Assembly (NCBI GenBank): GCA_021797385.1
Contig: JAJZZW010000022.1
Coordinates: forward strand, 1-16,866
Length of the DNA stretch: 16,866 nt
Origin: Thermoplasmata archaeon
Lineage (GTDB): Archaea > Thermoplasmatota > Thermoplasmata > Thermoplasmatales > Thermoplasmataceae
Direction of reading: 5' to 3'
The stretch's first letter is position 1. Each line of letters starts with the position of its first letter. The notes under the pieces were generated by a model. That model was given only the letters and a program-made list of their open reading frames with translations, made no database searches and was not told the origin of the DNA. The position numbers were made by a program, and so were the translations under genes. Shown piece by piece: positions 1 through 6,194 of the stretch.

Positions 1-86
1 CTGTATTTATTATTGAACCATTCTGCAACAATGTCATCGAGAAAAGGCAATGACTCTTCTACTTTAAATTGATTTTTGTATATCAT
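1..86 (-). CDS. N-terminal fragment of a gene leaving the window, possibly Lhr-like helicase
   Basis: Only the first 28 codons are present, read leftward from an ATG at 84-86. The frame stays open to the window edge. The visible peptide contains FKVEESLPFLDDIVAEWF, which resembles the start of large archaeal DEAD/DEAH helicases of the Lhr type, where a 'L-x-P-x-[IV]-x-x-WF' helix precedes the Q motif. That is a resemblance by eye over a very short stretch, and no helicase motif lies inside the window. The start is supported by a TATA-like element centred about 30 bp upstream, which predicts a leaderless mRNA. It lies downstream of the molybdenum hydroxylase operon in the same direction but has its own promoter. 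The gene start is fairly credible; the function is a guess. Confidence 0.4.
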   Translation of the reverse strand, partial: MIYKNQFKVEESLPFLDDIVAEWFNNKY

Positions 87-110
87 TGACGATAATCTGT
101 AAGGTAATTC

Positions 111-122
111 ATATTTATATAT
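111..122 (-). promoter_or_regulatory. TATA element for the gene starting at 86
   Basis: On the minus strand this reads ATATATAAATAT. Its centre is about 30 bp before the ATG at 86, close to the spacing expected for archaeal TBP/TFB-directed initiation at or just before the start codon. Confidence 0.4.
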
Positions 123-302
123 AACATTTTTGAGAAATGACAAACATATCAACGCCTGAAAAGTATTTTAAATCCAAATTCTTTCTATTAGGATTAAGTT
201 ATATAAGGAAATTAATGATAATATATTCCATTTTGAATATAAATATTAATGAAACATTAAATCATGGCATAGTATAAAATAATATATAATTATAAATTAA
301 AA

Positions 303-2309
303 TTATAAACTGTCAAAAATAAATTCCCTGCTTATTGGCATTGTATTGATTCTTTTGTGTATCTGGACTTCCAGAGACCTAGCCAGAGCTTCCGGAATGC
401 CAATCATAGGCGATTCACCAAGGCCCTTTGCTTTGTCCTTCAATACAGAGGGATTTTCCACTATCTTGATATCAAATTCCGGTGTATGATCTGCTGTAAG
501 TACTCCCGAATCTGTTATGCTGGTTGTCATTAGCTGCCCATCTTCGGAATACCTCAGGGTTTCTGAGAGCACCTCACCTATGGCCTGAAGTGCACCACCC
601 TCCGTTTGACCCATGACATTTGCAAGGTTCAGAACTTTGCCGAGATCGTAGTACGCCCCTATTTTCAATGATTCAAAGTCTCCCATTTCGTTGATCTTAG
701 AGGTTACAATATTGAAATTTACCTGATTATCGTTGTAATCAAAGTTATAGAAAGATGTCTGGTCAAAATCGTGTGAAAGTAGTATTTCAGGAGAGTATTT
801 TCCGTATTTTTCCTCAACCTGTTTCGTTAATTCCTCTGCTGCCTGCATGAGAACAGAACCATGTGTCATGGCTGATTTGGACCCCCATGTTCCCACACCT
901 CTGGGCAACGTTTCCGTGTCCTGCAATTCCAGTGATATGGAATCCTGCTCCACATCAAGCTCTTCGCTGAGTATGCTTCTGACAAACATTTCATGTCCTT
1001 GACCCGAAACATTTCCGCCAAGATAGGTCTTTATCTTTCCGTTTTTAACTATTATTCTGGCGCTTTCTCCAGGGGCTGTATCCTCATCAAGTATGAATAA
1101 TGATATTCCCACATGCTCCTTCTTGGATAATTCCCTGTAATTGAAATATTTTAATGCATCCTCCAGGAATGGCTTCGTGGGATATCTCATTTCAAGTCCC
1201 AGTGGTGATTTGAAGGGCTTTTCCAGAGCATTTTTCAACCTTATATCTGCTATATCCATGTTCAGTTTATCTGCGAGAAGGTCTATCATTCTCTCCATGA
1301 GAATGGATGCTTCAGGCTTCCCTGCGCCACGGTAATAACCATTCGGCGCCTTATTGGTAATAACGTATTTTCCTGTTAGATGAGCCTTTTCTATAAAGTA
1401 TGGACCAGTTACTTCATGAATTACGTTTCCAAGGTCTACAGCAGCTGCATCAACCAGATATGGCCCGTTATCCAGAAGAACTTCACCATCTAGTCCTGTT
1501 ATAGTACCATCCTTCTTTGCATATAGAGTCAAAATACCCTGAACACCCCTTCCTGCGTGGCATGCCTGCAAATGTTCCGTTCTGGTTTCCTGCCATTTTA
1601 CTGGCTTTCCGAACTTCATTGAAGCATGGCATGCAATTATATATTCGGGATAAAATAACGCCTTGACACCGAATGCTCCACCATTGTCTATTAAGTATAC
1701 ACGAACCTTCTCAGGTGGAAGTCCCAGGGATTTTACTATTCCCGATTTGGACCTCACTATGGACTGTGACGGTAAATACACGTTCAGTATACCGTCCCTG
1801 TAATCTGCAACTATTCCCCTAGTCTCCATGGGATTTGCAGATACACGATCCAGAAGTATTGTATCAGTAACTTTGATATCATAATCAATATCCTTTTCGC
1901 TGAATTTTACTCCAACATCTTCCACAGCAAGAATGTTATCCTTTCTGTCGGGATAAATTGGTGCCTTTTTCTTTGCGTCATCAATGCTGGATATTGCTTC
2001 AAGAGGTTCATAATCCACATTTACTGTGGATAGCAAATCCTCGCTTTCGTATCTGTTTTTGCCGAATACAGCGGCAACTGCCTGACCCTGATAATTTACC
2101 TCATCAATGGCAAGCACGGGCTCCCTGTGTTCCCCTTCAGACATGGCATAATATGCCTTTAAATCCTTTGAAGTTAAACCACCTTCCACACTCTTAACTT
2201 TTGCCCTTGCATAGGGGCTCCGAACAAGTGACATATAAAGCATGTTGTCCAGCCTTATATCATCAAGATATTTTCCCTTCCCACTGGAAAATCTTTCGAG
2301 GTATGTCAT
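303..2309 (-). CDS. Molybdenum hydroxylase large subunit (xanthine dehydrogenase/CoxL family, not canonical CO dehydrogenase)
   Basis: This is the Mo-cofactor-binding catalytic subunit (668 aa) of a cytoplasmic three-subunit molybdenum hydroxylase that oxidises a small substrate with water as oxygen donor. Family hallmarks are visible in order: GGAFGVK at 210-216, the loop YYRGAGKPE at 325-333, GQGHE at 436-440, GTWGSKS at 473-479, GQTEGG at 567-572, and GLGES at 629-633, whose E632 matches the catalytic Glu. The loop that in true (form I) CO dehydrogenase is AYXCSFR, with the Cu-ligand Cys, is YYRGAGK here. CO is therefore unlikely, and an aldehyde, purine or other aromatic substrate is more plausible. 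The protein is about 100 residues shorter than typical CoxL, mainly because of a short N-terminus. The start overlaps the small-subunit stop by 4 nt and follows a GGTGGTGG element. No Mo-cofactor insertion gene (XdhC/CoxF, CoxD) is nearby. The family is certain; the substrate is unknown. Confidence 0.9.
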   Translation of the reverse strand: MTYLERFSSGKGKYLDDIRLDNMLYMSLVRSPYARAKVKSVEGGLTSKDLKAYYAMSEGEHREPVLAIDEVNYQGQAVAAVFGKNRYESEDLLSTVNVDYEPLEAISSIDDAKKKAPIYPDRKDNILAVEDVGVKFSEKDIDYDIKVTDTILLDRVSANPMETRGIVADYRDGILNVYLPSQSIVRSKSGIVKSLGLPPEKVRVYLIDNGGAFGVKALFYPEYIIACHASMKFGKPVKWQETRTEHLQACHAGRGVQGILTLYAKKDGTITGLDGEVLLDNGPYLVDAAAVDLGNVIHEVTGPYFIEKAHLTGKYVITNKAPNGYYRGAGKPEASILMERMIDLLADKLNMDIADIRLKNALEKPFKSPLGLEMRYPTKPFLEDALKYFNYRELSKKEHVGISLFILDEDTAPGESARIIVKNGKIKTYLGGNVSGQGHEMFVRSILSEELDVEQDSISLELQDTETLPRGVGTWGSKSAMTHGSVLMQAAEELTKQVEEKYGKYSPEILLSHDFDQTSFYNFDYNDNQVNFNIVTSKINEMGDFESLKIGAYYDLGKVLNLANVMGQTEGGALQAIGEVLSETLRYSEDGQLMTTSITDSGVLTADHTPEFDIKIVENPSVLKDKAKGLGESPMIGIPEALARSLEVQIHKRINTMPISREFIFDSL

Positions 2310-2785
2310 TTTGCCACCACCCTCTCTCCATTTATTTTTTCACTAGCTTTTTTTATGGAATTTATTATGGATACATAACCTGTGCATCTGCAGAGATTTC
2401 CTGCTAGGTTACTTTTAATGTAGTCATCGCTGGGATTTTTATTTTTTCTGAGCATGTAGAGACTGGTCATGATCATTCCTGGAGTGCAGAAACCACACTG
2501 CAGGCCGTTCTCTTCCACAAAACTTTCCTTTACCATGCTGAGTTCTTTATCTGATTCATGTTCTATTGTTTCTATTTCGTGCCCATCAGCCTGGACAGCC
2601 AGTACCGTACATGATTTTACGGCCTTTCCATCCATCAGTACAGTACATGCCCCGCAGTTGGTTGTATCGCATCCTATGTGTGTTCCGGTCAGTTCCAGAT
2701 CGTCCCTGATAAATGTTGCCAGCAGTGTCCTGGGTTCCACATCCCTCTTATATTCCTTTCCATTCACCTTTATATTAACCATCAT
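2306..2785 (-). CDS. Molybdenum hydroxylase small subunit, two [2Fe-2S] clusters (CoxS/XdhC-like iron-sulfur family)
   Basis: This 159-aa electron-transfer subunit passes electrons from the Mo centre to FAD. The N-terminal plant-ferredoxin-type domain carries C39, C44, C47 and C59 (GCDTTNCGAC then C). The C-terminal helical domain carries C97, C100, C132 and C134 (CGFC and CRC), so all eight ligands for two [2Fe-2S] clusters are intact. The length is standard for the family. The ATG overlaps the FAD-subunit stop by 4 nt and is preceded by a near-perfect GGAGGTG Shine-Dalgarno, indicating coupled translation. A second ATG follows immediately, so the start could be one codon later. It sits between the FAD and Mo subunit genes in the order M-S-L, the usual layout for this enzyme class. 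Confidence 0.95.
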   Translation of the reverse strand: MMVNIKVNGKEYKRDVEPRTLLATFIRDDLELTGTHIGCDTTNCGACTVLMDGKAVKSCTVLAVQADGHEIETIEHESDKELSMVKESFVEENGLQCGFCTPGMIMTSLYMLRKNKNPSDDYIKSNLAGNLCRCTGYVSIINSIKKASEKINGERVVAK

Positions 2786-3636
2786 TTATGTACACCTCCT
2801 ATTCCCTTTACCGCCTTTACAAAAAGGTATTTGAGAAGTTTTTCCTTGAACTTTACACTTCCATTATCGTCGTCCATGAAATCTGCAACTTTCAATAATA
2901 ACTCCGCCGCATTTGCGATATTTTCATCACTGATTTCCTTTCCTTCCAGAAACTTTTCAGCTTCCTTCGCCTTCAGGGCAGTGGCACCGCAGTTGGTTAA
3001 TCCTATGCCACACTTTTTTACCTCTTTTCCATCCAGCAGCAGATTCACTGCTATACCTAGAATGGAGAAATCACCGGCATATTTCTTGTATTTCATATAC
3101 CTTCCCGATGATCCCGTGTCCTGAATTTTAATTTTTGTGAGTATTTCACCTGGTTCAAGTGCCGTGGCAAATGTATCCACAAAAAAGTCCTCAGCCTTTA
3201 CTGTTCTTTTTCTATCTGCAGAAGAAATTTCAAATTCAGCATCCAGCGCAAGCATCACTGCGGGAAAATCATTGGCCGGATCTCCATGGCAGAGGTCTCC
3301 ACCTATCGTTCCCATATTTCTGATCAGGGGGTCAGCTATATGACCTGCGGCCTCGCTCAGGACAGGAAATTTACCTCTTATGGAAACATTGTCTGCAATT
3401 TCTCCAGTTCTTGCCATTGCTCCGATTTCAAGGGTATTGCCAAGGAGTTTTATTTCATCTAGCCCTCTTATTCTGCCTATATCAACGATCTCCGGCACGG
3501 ATGTGAATCTCAGTTTCAAAAGCGGTATAAGACTCTGGCCTCCGGCAAGAATCTTCGCGTCTTCATGCCCGCTTAAAAACTTTGCAGCCTCTTCTATGCT
3601 TTTCGGGGCATAGTATTCAAATTTATCTGGAAACAT
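2782..3636 (-). CDS. Molybdenum hydroxylase medium subunit, FAD-binding (CoxM family)
   Basis: This 284-aa flavoprotein subunit binds FAD and hands electrons to the final acceptor. The family signatures are AGGQSLIPLL at residues 31-40 and TIGGDLCHGDPANDFP at 110-125, both FAD-contacting segments of the VAO/PCMH-type fold. A C-terminal CO-dehydrogenase-flavoprotein domain follows (roughly 170-280). The length is normal. It is the first gene of the operon. The ATG lies about 24 bp after a TATA element, so the transcript should be leaderless, while the two following genes have Shine-Dalgarno elements and 4-nt overlaps. A pair of near-identical 13-bp direct repeats lies just upstream of the promoter and may mediate regulation. 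Confidence 0.93.
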   Translation of the reverse strand: MFPDKFEYYAPKSIEEAAKFLSGHEDAKILAGGQSLIPLLKLRFTSVPEIVDIGRIRGLDEIKLLGNTLEIGAMARTGEIADNVSIRGKFPVLSEAAGHIADPLIRNMGTIGGDLCHGDPANDFPAVMLALDAEFEISSADRKRTVKAEDFFVDTFATALEPGEILTKIKIQDTGSSGRYMKYKKYAGDFSILGIAVNLLLDGKEVKKCGIGLTNCGATALKAKEAEKFLEGKEISDENIANAAELLLKVADFMDDDNGSVKFKEKLLKYLFVKAVKGIGGVHK

Positions 3637-3654
3637 AGTAATATAATAGAGAAT

Positions 3655-3664
3655 TGTATAAAAA
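3655..3664 (-). promoter_or_regulatory. TATA element of the molybdenum hydroxylase operon
   Basis: The minus strand reads TTTTTATACA, centred about 24 bp upstream of the ATG at 3636. This places transcription initiation at the start codon (leaderless mRNA). Confidence 0.5.
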
Positions 3665-3665
3665 C

Positions 3666-3698
3666 GTTACTGAAGAACCATAATCGTTATTGAAAAAG
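3666..3698. repeat. Pair of 13-bp direct repeats upstream of the molybdenum hydroxylase promoter
   Basis: CGTTACTGAAGAA (3666-3678) and CGTTATTGAAAAA (3686-3698) match at 11 of 13 positions. They are exactly 20 bp apart, about two helical turns. They cover roughly -30 to -62 relative to the predicted start of the operon transcript, immediately upstream of the TATA element. That position suits a transcription factor acting on TBP/TFB recruitment. The function is inferred from position only. Confidence 0.4.
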
Positions 3699-3709
3699 GA
3701 TGAAAAAAT
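3694..3709 (-). terminator. Oligo-T tract after the Rieske gene
   Basis: Read on the minus strand, about 15-30 bp after the Rieske stop codon, there are T6 and T5 runs separated by a few bases (A runs at 3704-3709 and 3694-3698 on the plus strand). Archaeal RNA polymerase terminates at such tracts. They overlap the upstream region of the next promoter, so the assignment is tentative. Confidence 0.35.
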
Positions 3710-3724
3710 GCTTTTATTTCCTTA

Positions 3725-4060
3725 TTATATATTTATTTCAATATTTCCATTGTTTTCCCTTATTTCGTATGCATTGAGATCCTTAGCATCTTTTCTGGTC
3801 ATTGCTTTGAAAAAACCGTTCACATTTTTTTCAACATGGCCGGTTTCTAAGTTAAATACTGCGTGATGTTTCGGACAGGTGACTTTATTATTTTCAGTGC
3901 GTCCTCTGCTCAGATCTCCTCCCATGTGGGAGCATAATCCATCAATAGAATAGAGTTTTCCATCTATTCTGGAAACAAGAATTTTATGACCGTTAACTTC
4001 AAACATCTTCCTGTTTTCACCTTCAAATTCATTTGCAGCACAAATTTTTTGCCATTCCAT
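3725..4060 (-). CDS. Small soluble Rieske [2Fe-2S] ferredoxin
   Basis: This is a 111-aa one-domain Rieske protein. The cluster ligands are intact: C43-x-H45, 16 intervening residues, then C62-x2-H65 (CSHMGG and CPKHH). The size and the absence of a membrane anchor resemble archaeal sulredoxin or dioxygenase-type Rieske ferredoxins, which are cytoplasmic single-electron carriers. The ATG at 4060 is the only usable in-frame start downstream of the tRNA. The frame stays open further upstream, but that extension runs into the tRNA-Gly gene, and its hydrophobic stretch is translated promoter sequence. A TATA element at 4088-4097 predicts transcription starting only a few bases before the ATG. It lies 88 bp upstream of the molybdenum hydroxylase operon, so it might serve as its electron acceptor; that partnership is inference. 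Confidence 0.85.
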   Translation of the reverse strand: MEWQKICAANEFEGENRKMFEVNGHKILVSRIDGKLYSIDGLCSHMGGDLSRGRTENNKVTCPKHHAVFNLETGHVEKNVNGFFKAMTRKDAKDLNAYEIRENNGNIEINI

Positions 4061-4087
4061 ATCTATCTTAGGAGAATATGAATTCCA

Positions 4088-4097
4088 ATATATAAAG
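4088..4097 (-). promoter_or_regulatory. TATA element of the Rieske gene
   Basis: The minus strand reads CTTTATATAT, centred about 33 bp before the ATG at 4060. It lies between the tRNA-Gly 3' end and the gene, giving the Rieske gene its own promoter with a very short predicted leader. Confidence 0.45.
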
Positions 4098-4118
4098 AAT
4101 ACTATTATTATCGAAAAT

Positions 4119-4190
4119 GCGAGTGCCGGGATTTGGACCCGGGGCACGAGCTTGGCAAGCTCGCGTGTTGCCAGGCTACACCACACTCGC
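4119..4190 (-). tRNA. tRNA-Gly (anticodon GCC)
   Basis: This is a complete 72-nt cloverleaf read on the minus strand. The acceptor stem is GCGAGTG/CACTCGC with 7 perfect pairs. The D stem is GTGT/ACAC with a 9-nt loop containing GG. The anticodon stem is CGAGC/GCTCG with loop TTGCCAA (anticodon GCC). The variable loop has 4 nt, and the T stem is CCGGG/CCCGG with loop TCCAAAT. CCA is not encoded and no intron is present. It decodes GGC and GGU. The GC-rich gene stands out from the AT-rich surroundings. Confidence 0.97.
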
Positions 4191-4212
4191 TTTAAGTCTA
4201 AAATACAACAGG

Positions 4213-4224
4213 GTATATATATTT
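4213..4224 (-). promoter_or_regulatory. TATA element of tRNA-Gly
   Basis: The minus strand reads AAATATATATAC, centred about 29 bp before the mature tRNA 5' end. This is the expected archaeal spacing for transcription starting at or a few bases before the tRNA. Confidence 0.55.
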
Positions 4225-4252
4225 TAACATCAAGCCTTTGTAGAATGGTATT

Positions 4253-5215
4253 TCAAATCATGGATATAAGAAAATGCAGTATAACAATTGAAACTGGAAT
4301 TGTTATATTGTCATCTGCAACTCTATTTGATATGGATTCAGCAAATGTGCCTCCTAATGCATAAATCGCAGAATAAAAGTATATAAAAAAGAATATTCCG
4401 AATATAAAGGATGGAACCAGCATTGAAAGGAATCCAGCAATTGATTTTTTACGATTGTAGAAGAGCTTCTTACTCCTGATCTTCATACCCAGTATAGTGG
4501 CAAGCGAATCACCTATCATTATCATGAATGCTGAGATATATATCAGAGGAAGGGACTTAGTGAAGGAAAGTACAAGAAGAAACCCTGCTGCAAGATACAT
4601 GGAACCAAGACCAAGTTTTGTATCTTCCCTTTCCATACGGTAAACCAGATCCGCTATTCTGTTTTTATTATTGAGATAGAGAATATTTCCGGCCAGATAT
4701 ATTAACATTACCGCAAGCAGTATTAACAATCTTCCCTTTATTCCATCCAGAAAAAATATTATAATTGTAGCAATACCAGTTGAAATCTGAAAATAATCCC
4801 TGTAAGTTTCTCTTTTAATATCCTTTCCCTTTTTTTCATTGTTCATTAAATCGTATTTTTTCATATTCTTGTCAAGGAACATGGACAGTAAAATAGATAT
4901 GGAAATGGCGGCAAAAACATATCTTACCGGTATAAAATTTCCAAATATTGCCATTAATATGAGGATAAAATCCACGGTAAAAGGAAAATAGAAGAACACT
5001 GTATAAAGATAAGTACTTATCATGAGTGAAAAAATGTATATTGGAAGTATATAAAATGATCCTGAAAAATACACCATACCTGCCATCACGGGGATAGAAA
5101 CAAGTATTTTTATAAGGAAAGATTCTCTGTTTTTCGTAAGTAAATAAACAAGGGCAACTATGAAAATGCCAAAATAGGCATAATTGAACAATTCCATAAT
5201 AAACTGATTTATCAC
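4253..5215 (-). CDS. Membrane CTP-dependent polyprenol kinase-like protein (SEC59/VTE5 dolichol/phytol kinase family)
   Basis: This is a 320-aa, very hydrophobic protein with about eight or more predicted membrane segments, broken by a basic loop around residues 117-140. The C-terminal half has the two signatures of CTP-using dolichol/phytol kinases and cytidylyltransferases. One is GDSLATILG at 235-243 followed by KKSIAG at 256-261. The other is a final helix with E293 and DDN at 301-303 leading to TIP. It probably phosphorylates an isoprenoid alcohol (dolichol or geranylgeraniol) for lipid or glycan-carrier recycling; CDP-archaeol-type synthesis is the alternative. The 'RK-x-x-H' element common to the family appears as a degenerate RDYFQ at 139-143. 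The start at 5215 is GTG, and an in-frame ATG at 5197 is equally possible; TATA-like sequence near 5233-5241 favours the GTG. It lies just upstream of tRNA-Gly on the same strand. Confidence 0.75.
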   Translation of the reverse strand: MINQFIMELFNYAYFGIFIVALVYLLTKNRESFLIKILVSIPVMAGMVYFSGSFYILPIYIFSLMISTYLYTVFFYFPFTVDFILILMAIFGNFIPVRYVFAAISISILLSMFLDKNMKKYDLMNNEKKGKDIKRETYRDYFQISTGIATIIIFFLDGIKGRLLILLAVMLIYLAGNILYLNNKNRIADLVYRMEREDTKLGLGSMYLAAGFLLVLSFTKSLPLIYISAFMIMIGDSLATILGMKIRSKKLFYNRKKSIAGFLSMLVPSFIFGIFFFIYFYSAIYALGGTFAESISNRVADDNITIPVSIVILHFLISMI

Positions 5216-5232
5216 ATGGACTTAAATTTTTG

Positions 5233-5241
5233 TTTATTTAA
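5233..5241 (-). promoter_or_regulatory. TATA-like element of the polyprenol kinase-like gene
   Basis: The minus strand reads TTAAATAAA, centred about 22 bp before the GTG at 5215. A second AT-rich element at about 5222-5228 would instead fit the ATG at 5197, so it does not settle the start. Confidence 0.3.
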
Positions 5242-5276
5242 GGGTATACATCTTAATTTGTATTTTTCATTAAATT

Positions 5277-6194
5277 TTATTTCTTATATGGGAGGTAATA
5301 TATCACCTCATCTGGATAATCGTCATATATAAATCCGTAATGTGAATAAAAATCTCTTGCAAAATTTTCAGCATTCACCCAGAGAAATACATAATGGAAT
5401 GAAAGGGCCTTTAGTCTATTGAGTGCAGTAAATAAGAGGTATTTGCCTATACCCTTTTTCCTGTACGCCCGCTTTACAAATATGGAAACTATGAATGCCC
5501 TATCAAAACCAAGTCGTGAAGAGATAACACCGCCACTAATTCTGCCCTTATTTTTCATAATAAACGATACTTCAGGGATAATTTCTCCATATTCTCCGTT
5601 AAAAAGATTCTTCACGGTATTAATCCTGTCCTCCCTTTTATCACTGAACAGATATTTATCTGATGTATATTTAAATGCCTCATATTCTGCATCAGAGTAA
5701 AGGTCCATATTGAGTCCTTCTATTCCACTGATATCATAATCTTCAACATTTTTATGGTATGAATAGGTATTCAGATCCATTACCATTCTTTTCCTAACAA
5801 TAGTTCTGAATCCATGTTTTTCAAGGTACTTAGTACTCAATTCATTTCCGTTGAAGATCTGATTCAGCATGAGTTTTTTCTTTGATTCATTTGATATGGT
5901 AATCAGCCAGTCAAAAAGTTCCTTCAACCTTTCATCATTGATCTTTTTTGAAGATATAAAACCGATATCAGCATAAAGCCTGTCACTTTTATCAGCAGAG
6001 TCCATTACATATGCATAGCCAATAAATTCATTTTTGTTAAGTATGATCCTTGATCTTATTTTATTATCATTGAGAAGATTAATTATACTTGCATAGCTTC
6101 CTCTTATATCTATATCTGGATATTTCTTCGAAAGAAAGTCTATTTCTTTCTTAAGTATAACTTCCCAGTTTAACCGATAATTATCAAGTTTCAT
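5277..6194 (-). CDS. Tandem-GNAT acetyltransferase
   Basis: This is a 305-aa protein made of two GNAT-like halves. The C-terminal half (about 150-305) is a clear acetyl-CoA-dependent N-acetyltransferase. It has motif A with the pyrophosphate loop YRKKGIGKYLL (244-254) and the late motif-B element NAENFARDFYSHYGF (274-288). The N-terminal half (about 1-135) has the same layout with EKHGFR at 125-130 but no R-x-x-G-x-G loop, so it is probably a non-catalytic or substrate-binding GNAT domain. The substrate cannot be read from the sequence. The ATG lies within the last 11 nt of the sua5 gene and is preceded by GGGTG, so the two genes are co-transcribed and probably translationally coupled. It could act on a small molecule, a protein N-terminus or a ribosomal protein. 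Confidence 0.8.
   Translation of the reverse strand: MKLDNYRLNWEVILKKEIDFLSKKYPDIDIRGSYASIINLLNDNKIRSRIILNKNEFIGYAYVMDSADKSDRLYADIGFISSKKINDERLKELFDWLITISNESKKKLMLNQIFNGNELSTKYLEKHGFRTIVRKRMVMDLNTYSYHKNVEDYDISGIEGLNMDLYSDAEYEAFKYTSDKYLFSDKREDRINTVKNLFNGEYGEIIPEVSFIMKNKGRISGGVISSRLGFDRAFIVSIFVKRAYRKKGIGKYLLFTALNRLKALSFHYVFLWVNAENFARDFYSHYGFIYDDYPDEVIYYLPYKK

Noticed and set aside
87..302. AT-rich gap after the molybdenum hydroxylase operon, considered for a small gene or RNA
   Set aside because: Apart from the promoter of the gene at 86, only short, stop-interrupted frames and simple AT stretches are visible.
2678..3124. 148-aa plus-strand ORF across the FAD and Fe-S subunit junction
   Set aside because: It is antisense to two well-supported subunits and has biased composition.
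4061..4186. N-terminal extension of the Rieske ORF with a predicted transmembrane helix
   Set aside because: It overlaps tRNA-Gly and a TATA element and contains no plausible start between the tRNA and ATG 4060.
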